Positions 58,901 through 64,000 of a stretch of 64,000 nucleotides of DNA are shown here, in pieces; positions within the stretch are counted from its first letter, which is position 1, and the number at the start of each line of letters is the position of its first letter. The DNA comes from Cheilinus undulatus. Its lineage: Eukaryota > Chordata > Actinopteri > Labriformes > Labridae. The DNA lies in assembly GCF_018320785.1 (NCBI RefSeq), contig NC_054865.1, forward strand, positions 38,381,398 to 38,445,397, written 5' to 3'. The position numbers and the translations under genes were made by a program. The notes below the pieces were generated by a model, which searched no databases, was not told where the DNA came from, and saw only the letters and a list, made by a program, of their open reading frames with translations.

Positions 58901-61900
58901 GCTAAAAATGGTAGGCAGACTCAGAGGAAGTCAGCGGATTCATGATGAGCATGTCACACCACTGTATCATGTGAAGGGTTGTGTATATTCTTCATTTTGG
59001 TGGAAATGTTTGTGAGATATGTCAGGACGGTGCACAGCTATAATTCCTTCTGTTATTTTCAGCCTCCTCTGGCTCAGACTCCCCAGACCAGGCGTTGGAG
59101 GCTGAAGAGATTGTCAAACAGCTGGACTTGGAGCAGGCTACAGAGACGGCCACCAGCACAGCTACATCCACACAGGAAGTGTGTGCGCCCACTAACTTCT
59201 ACTCTAGTGTAACGCAGCTGCCTCCTCTACGACCTCCACACATCCCTGAGATGTCTCCAGCAGTAGAGGAGGGGGAGCTTGAAGCTGACGCTGACCTCCC
59301 ACCACTCACAGGTAAGTACTGCAGCACCTGCTGTCCTCAAGCTGTGAGCTTAATTGGTGTTGGGTTCACTACAAAGTCATTTGCAGAAATGACTGCCCAT
59401 TTTGCAGTTTTATATATTTGTTTCTCATCCTGTTCTCATTGTGATCCAAGCTCCTGGTTCAAGTCCAGAGATGTCATATGTGGACTCTCCTCCTGCTGCA
59501 GTGCCACCAGAGGCTTCCTACGAGGAGGACTGGGAAGTTTTTGACCCGTGAGTGAACATTGCAGCCCTAGAATGCTTCTTACACCTGTTTGATCAAACCT
59601 GACCACTAAATCAGTATGCAGAAATCTGAAAAACAATATGTTATGAGGTTTTTATGCAGGAATGAGCAAGATTTGGGCTACTTTTGTAAAAGTACAAAAA
59701 TACTCAGACCAAAAAAATAAATAATAGTTTATAAAAAGTTACAGAGAAATGACAGCAGGGAGGAATTAAAAAAAAAGTCTCCATCTAAAGCCTGAATGAG
59801 TTGTGACATGCAACATGTGTGTTGCCAGCTTCACTGGATGGGAAATCCATCCCTTTTTTAGAAATCCAGATCATTTGGCTCAGCTCAGTAGAGCTAGTTG
59901 TTTGGCTCTCAAACAGCTCTTTATTTGGTACCAGTTTGGCTTTTTAGATGTGGATTAAATAACGACAAAGAATGAAGGAAAGGAGACTGATACTCAAACA
60001 GGAGCTAGCTACCGTGGCTAACATAAAGGAGCCGTTTTGTAGCGCAGGCTCATTCGTGACTAACACATCTTTACTGAGCCGCTCACCCCGCAAGGTTTAT
60101 TCAGTTGATGTTACATTACTGCTTCAATTAGAAGCATGTTTGAGACAAAATGAGGGTTTTGTTAAATGTTAAAGAGGGCTTGGCCAGGCTCTTAGCTCAG
60201 TCAAGGCTCTGCAAGACTTGTTTTCCTTCTTCTGGCTACATGACACTGGACGCTAGGTCTGCAGGACTGAGTATTTGTGATTTTGATTGCCTCTACATCA
60301 GGTAAATAAGTTAAACTGTGGAAAAAAAACACTTTTTTGTAAAATGTGGGAATCATGGTAAATGTATGTAGACATTTTTTAATAATGAGTACAGCATATA
60401 GGTCAATTTAAAGCAGTTAAGTACTAACTTTCCTCCGTTCCTATTTATTCTATATGGCCTTCCCCCACTACCTGACTTTTTGGATCATGTGATTGCAAAC
60501 AACCTATTTGATCTTTGATCCTCAAAAACAGAGAGGACTCACTTGACAGGTTGTGTTACTTTTTGCGTTAACTGTGGCTCTCTCTCTTTTCAAACTAACA
60601 AAGCACATGCTGTGGTCCCTCTTCTCTCACTTAAATGAAAGTGAGAGCTGTTCGGTGAGGGGGCAGAGCACACACTGCTTAACACGGCTGGGAGCACAGT
60701 TGTCTTTTTGTCTTTTTCTCCCGTTTTATGATCACAAGAAGTCAACAACGTAAGTGACAATAATAAATTTAGTCATTTAATCTGAGATATTGTTTGTAGA
60801 ATGGAAAGACATCTGATTCATCTAGGTCCCAGCCTTAGTTGAGGCATACAGTATCTAGACCACCAACCTGACACCCTGGCCTAAAACAAAAACAAGGCCA
60901 ACAGTTCTACTCTGGAGTTTATGTTTGCAGTGTGTCAGAATTTAACAAAAAAAAAAATTCCATTAACAGCAGTTGGTCGCTACTTTTGTGTCGGATCCAG
61001 TTGCACCAGTTTTGTTCATCACAGGGAAATACAAATTGAATGACCGTCTCGTGTCAGTGTATAATTGTATAATGAGGGTCAGTGTTTCTTTACACAGGAA
61101 ATGCAACCAAATAATATTGAAACCAGTACATAAGGCAGATCGACATTTGAATTATGGGCTCGTTGCTATGGCCTGCATTAGCTGCTGATGTAGTACCTGT
61201 GCTGCTTTTCAGTTTAATTAATTTTTTTCTGGTCATTTTACCAAGACAGGAGCTCATAATGAAAAGTTTAGTCATGATGGACAGTTTAAAATATGTTTTG
61301 AATCAATCATTGAATCACAATTAATCCATTTTGCAGTTATTGTTATTGTTTTTTTTTTTTACACTCTTCCCAACAATGATGATTCTGTTGATGTTAAACA
61401 GCCCTTCCCAAACTTAAGTATGCTGCAGCCCATTTTGATATCTGAAAATCTTCTGGGGCCCACCAAAATCCTTGTACAACCATAACATGAGGCTGAGGTG
61501 TTCGCCTTTTGATTTCATTTTATATTTCAGTTTTGCTTTCAGACGCATTAACATTACTTCACAAAGTGCAATTATGTGCCACTGTCATTTATTTAGTTTT
61601 GATCAGGAATCGGCAAAGAAACTTAAAGATCTTTTCTTATTTATTTATCTATGTAAACTTACTTTGTGGCCTAGCAAACTCTTCCAAAGCAGCATTAATG
61701 TCTCCAAAGACACTTTGAGACTCTGAAAATCAGGAAGCAAAATAAATGATAAAATGATGGCATGGATTAAAATTTCTGGATGTGTTTTTATTACTTCTTA
61801 GACTTTAAAATGAGAACATTTAATCAAATACTTTGTAATCATTTAGAATGTGATTTAAATCCTTTTTAAATGTAGATAATTTTTAGTTTGTGGAAATGGC

Positions 61901-63958
61901 TTCTTGCAGTCCACCTACAGTACCTCTGGCCCCGACCCACACTTTGGGAAGCCATGATGGAAACAGGTTTCCTGCCAGTCCTTGAAAAGTCTTAATTAGT
62001 CTTAAATTGCACGTTTTAAATTCAAGACTTGTCTGTAGCCAATCTGTTTTACTTGCCAGCCTTTTATGATTTTAATCATCTTCCTTAAATTGTCGCACAA
62101 ATATTCTCAGAATTCTGTGTTGGATGTTAAAATTTTCTCTGGGGCATACCCATCTCTGATTTTGTCTCACTCTCTATGATATAATAAACTCTGTACTGTT
62201 GGGAAACACTAGTCCAGCTCTCTAACATCTGGGCTACCAGGTTGCCCACTCAAAAATCAGTGCAGCCAACCCTCATTTTGACAGAATTTCCCCGACAAAA
62301 AGCATTATTCTTTTAAATAGTTAACCTGTTTAGTATCAGCTCAGAACCCCTACAAACACGTGTTTTAATAAATATCACTGTATGACGTATTGGTAGAATA
62401 GATGTATTACATTTGTCAGTAATCTTCAGATTTGGGCTTTTATGACCAAACAAAGTCTTTTGCCCTATACCATTTGGCATTTCATAAGTAGTTTGTTAAA
62501 TCATAAAATTCTGCCCCGGCTCTGTGTACTGTGCAAGAAATGTTATAAATTTTTCTCAGTTCAGGTCTTAAAAAGGTCTTTGAAAGTCTTAAATTAGATT
62601 TTTTAAAAGTGTTTAGGAACCCTGTGTAAAGTTTTTGTTATTTTCCAATTTGCAGGTATTTCTTCATCAAACACGTCCCTCCACTGACAGAAGAGCAGCT
62701 CACTAGAAAGCCAGCTCTGCCACTAAAGACACGCAGCACGCCTGAATTCTCCCTGGTCTTAGACCTGGTTAGTTCCTGTATAATTTTATATATTTCTGTC
62801 GTCTCAATCTCATTTTATTTTAACTACATTGCAGCATTTAGTAAAAATAGTGTTATTACTGTGAAAAGTATTCCTTGTATTTTCTCTGTTGTGTCTGTTA
62901 GGATGAAACCCTGGTTCACTGCAGTTTAAATGAGCTGGAGGATGCAGCACTTACCTTCCCTGTCCTCTTTCAAGATGTCATTTACCAGGTTAGTGCTGTG
63001 TCAGAAGTGTTTTCATCTCAGTTTAATCTTTAAGACCAGCAGAGGGAGACAAAGTCATATATGTAGGAAAAGGAGAGGCATTTAAAAGCTACCCTGAAAA
63101 GGCATGTGTTACAAAGCTTCAGTTCATTTCTATTCAAAGGCTTTTTCTGCCTGAAATATTGACCAGCAACTTTTGGTAATTACAAATATTACACATAAAA
63201 ATGTGATTCTGAAAAGGCTGTATTTCGGTGGTAGGGGCACATATGGCCAGGATTGTACTATTCTGTTTTTTTTTTGTATTTCTTGTATCATAGGAAATGA
63301 GCAGCAGCAATAACTGCATATTTATAATGTTTGCTAACAAGTGGTGTGTTTGTGCAGGTATATGTGCGCCTGAGGCCATTCTTTAGAGAGTTTTTGGAGC
63401 GCATGTCTCAAATCTATGAGGTAAATATAACAAAACTCCTGCTGTTTATTGGCTCTAATTGCCCCAATTCAATCATTTGAAGTTTATCTTCTCTTTTTTA
63501 CAGATCATCCTCTTTACAGCCTCTAAAAAAGTGTATGCAGACAAATTGCTCAACATCCTGGATCCTAAAAAGCAGCTAGTAAGGTACTGAGTTTTCTTCT
63601 TGCGTCACTTTCACATTAAAACATATCAACTCAAAAGATGAACGAAAGCCTGAGTGAGAGGAGGCTCTGAAGTTCGGTGCAGTACTCGTGTTGGCATGTA
63701 CTGCTGTCGAGGTGTCAGTGTTGTGGTTTTTCTGAATTATTGATTGCCCTGACCTTGTCACTGATTGATTTTTCTCTCTCTCTCTCTCTCTCTCCTCCCT
63801 CTGTCCTTTCTTCCCCCCGCTGTAACCGTAGACATCGGTTGTTTCGAGAGCATTGTGTCTGTGTCCAGGGAAACTACATAAAGGACCTCAACATCTTAGG
63901 CAGAGACCTGTCAAAGACCATCATCATTGACAATTCACCGCAAGCCTTTGCTTATCAG
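55778..63958 (+). CDS. ctdspl2: CTDSPL2, CTD small phosphatase-like 2, 3'-partial, 10 coding exons
   Basis: CTDSPL2 is a HAD-superfamily protein phosphatase of the SCP/FCP1 group, nuclear, acting on phospho-Ser/Thr substrates through an aspartyl-phosphate intermediate. Coding exons: 55778-55945, 58545-58680, 58761-58910, 59063-59311, 59451-59547, 62656-62767, 62902-62988, 63358-63420, 63504-63583 and 63832-63958; 1269 nt, 423 residues. The N-terminus [11 protein letters not shown] is basic and matches the mammalian start (MRLRTRKASQQ). [20 protein letters not shown] (about 129-148) and [20 protein letters not shown] are family signatures. The catalytic motif is DLDETLV with nucleophile D303 and acid/base D305; [14 protein letters not shown] and IIIDNSP supply the remaining HAD motifs. 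About 50 C-terminal residues lie past the window. No disruption is seen. Confidence 0.96.
55946..58544. other. CTDSPL2 intron after first coding exon
   Basis: 2.6 kb. The stretch ending near 57940 (aatcaaccaatcgatttgag, gctgtcagccctgctg) looks like the right end of a hAT-type element of the 'agggctg' kind, but I cannot place its left end. No exon seen. Confidence 0.45.
58545..58680 (+). CDS. ctdspl2: CTDSPL2 coding exon 2
   Basis: After tcttgttcag, phase 0 in and 1 out (GGAC|GTGAGT). It encodes [20 protein letters not shown], matching [20 protein letters not shown]. Two further in-frame AGs directly after the acceptor could give shorter forms starting at 58551 or 58554. Confidence 0.92.
58761..58910 (+). 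CDS. ctdspl2: CTDSPL2 coding exon 3: [17 protein letters not shown] motif
   Basis: Between cctctgcag and AATG|GTAGGC, phase 1 on both sides. The motif [20 protein letters not shown] is practically identical in human CTDSPL2. Confidence 0.95.
59063..59311 (+). CDS. ctdspl2: CTDSPL2 coding exon 4
   Basis: Between ttattttcag and ACAG|GTAAGT, phase 1 on both sides, 249 nt. It encodes [20 protein letters not shown] (mammalian [20 protein letters not shown]), then a Thr/Pro-rich variable stretch ending DLPPLT. Confidence 0.94.
59451..59547 (+). CDS. ctdspl2: CTDSPL2 coding exon 5
   Basis: After a weak acceptor (gtgatccaag) with a short pyrimidine tract; ends GACCC|GTGAGT, phase 1 in and 2 out. 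It encodes the stretch ending [12 protein letters not shown], conserved with mammals, which fixes the exon despite the weak acceptor. Confidence 0.92.
59548..61398. other. CTDSPL2 intron after coding exon 5, proximal part
   Basis: About 59860-60190 contains two outward copies of ggctca-type sequence (ttggctcagctcagtag; actgagccgctcaccccg) as in a fish 'agccgttc' repeat, tentative. The rest shows nothing. Confidence 0.4.
61399..61956. mobile_element. hAT-like MITE, 558 bp
   Basis: The left end cagcccttcccaaacttaag and the right end cacactttgggaagccatg are inverted with mismatches; the body starts gctgcagcccattttgat and ends gtacctctggccccgaccc, the usual pattern of 'not-white-page' hAT ends. 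Non-coding. Confidence 0.65.
61964..62625. mobile_element. TIR element of the 'agtcttaaatt' type, 662 bp
   Basis: The left part acaggtttcctgccagtcct...gaaaagtcttaattag and the right part ctttgaaagtcttaaattag...ggaaccctgt mirror each other. It lies directly after the hAT element at 61399. No ORF. Confidence 0.6.
62656..62767 (+). CDS. ctdspl2: CTDSPL2 coding exon 6: start of phosphatase domain
   Basis: After aatttgcag, phase 2 in and 0 out (CTG|GTTAGT). It encodes [14 protein letters not shown] and [14 protein letters not shown], ending inside the catalytic motif at its first Asp-Leu. Confidence 0.95.
62902..62988 (+). CDS. ctdspl2: CTDSPL2 coding exon 7: DETLV half of the catalytic motif
   Basis: Between gtctgttag and CAG|GTTAGT, phase 0 on both sides, 29 codons. 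It starts [15 protein letters not shown] and ends FQDVIYQ. Confidence 0.95.
63358..63420 (+). CDS. ctdspl2: CTDSPL2 coding exon 8
   Basis: A 63-nt exon between tttgtgcag and GAG|GTAAAT, phase 0 on both sides. It encodes [20 protein letters not shown], identical to mammals but for one residue. Confidence 0.95.
63504..63583 (+). CDS. ctdspl2: CTDSPL2 coding exon 9
   Basis: Between tttttacag and GTAAG|GTACTG, phase 0 in and 2 out. It encodes [19 protein letters not shown] with the HAD motif II Thr/Ser. Confidence 0.95.
63773..63796. repeat. (TC)n microsatellite
   Basis: A run of about 11 TC units just upstream of the last CTDSPL2 exon's acceptor, part of its polypyrimidine tract. Confidence 0.9.
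63832..63958 (+). CDS. ctdspl2: CTDSPL2 coding exon 10
   Basis: After ctgtaaccgtag and followed by GTGAAC, phase 2 in and 0 out. It encodes [19 protein letters not shown] and ends [13 protein letters not shown], with the HAD motif IV Asp-Asn. It is the last exon in the window. Confidence 0.95.
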
Positions 63959-64000
63959 GTGAACACCTTTAACGCAATTTAAGACTGGAGGTGTGGTTAT

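Overview
The window is vertebrate nuclear DNA, almost certainly from a ray-finned (probably percomorph) fish. It shows intron-rich genes with GT-AG splicing, AT-rich introns full of teleost-type DNA transposons (hAT, Tc1-like, TTAA-flanked MITEs), L2/CR1-like LINE fragments and tRNA-derived SINEs. There are no prokaryotic operons, rRNA genes or CRISPR arrays. The species cannot be fixed from the sequence alone.

Three protein-coding genes lie head to tail on the + strand. (1) The 3' part of an ENTREP/FAM189 family gene, best called ENTREP2 (FAM189A1), has eight coding exons between 13724 and 29539 and a poly(A) signal at 30153. Its N-terminal exons lie upstream of the window, so positions 1-13723 are intron. 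(2) A complete GOLM2 (CASC4) gene has ten coding exons from ATG 33261 to TGA 50432 and encodes 474 residues. (3) CTDSPL2, a nuclear SCP-type phosphatase, has ten coding exons from ATG 55778 to 63958 (423 residues); the C-terminal exons lie beyond the window. GOLM2 and CTDSPL2 are neighbours on human 15q15.3 and ENTREP2 is on 15q13, so this is an old linkage group. All exon phases join correctly, which is the main support for the models.

The three genes do not form a pathway. ENTREP2 is an endosomal membrane adaptor with PPxY motifs for HECT E3 ligases, GOLM2 a Golgi type II membrane protein, and CTDSPL2 a DxDx(T/V) protein phosphatase.

Region by region. 1-13.7 kb: ENTREP2 intron with an antisense L2-like LINE, a 1.14-kb TIR element, a (TA)n tract, SINEs, a TTAA-flanked MITE with a perfect hairpin, and a hAT element nested in another repeat. 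13.7-30.2 kb: ENTREP2 exons, with LINE, SINE and hAT fragments between them. 30.2-33.2 kb: intergenic, with three degenerate tandem units of about 310-345 bp, then the GOLM2 promoter. 33.3-51.4 kb: GOLM2, with a 610-bp hAT carrying target-site duplications, a composite 1.66-kb TIR element and two decayed Tc1 elements. 51.4-64 kb: promoter, long 5' intron and exons of CTDSPL2. I found no previously undescribed biological system; the notable observations concern splice-site architecture, nested transposons, the tandem array and possible conserved non-coding stretches.
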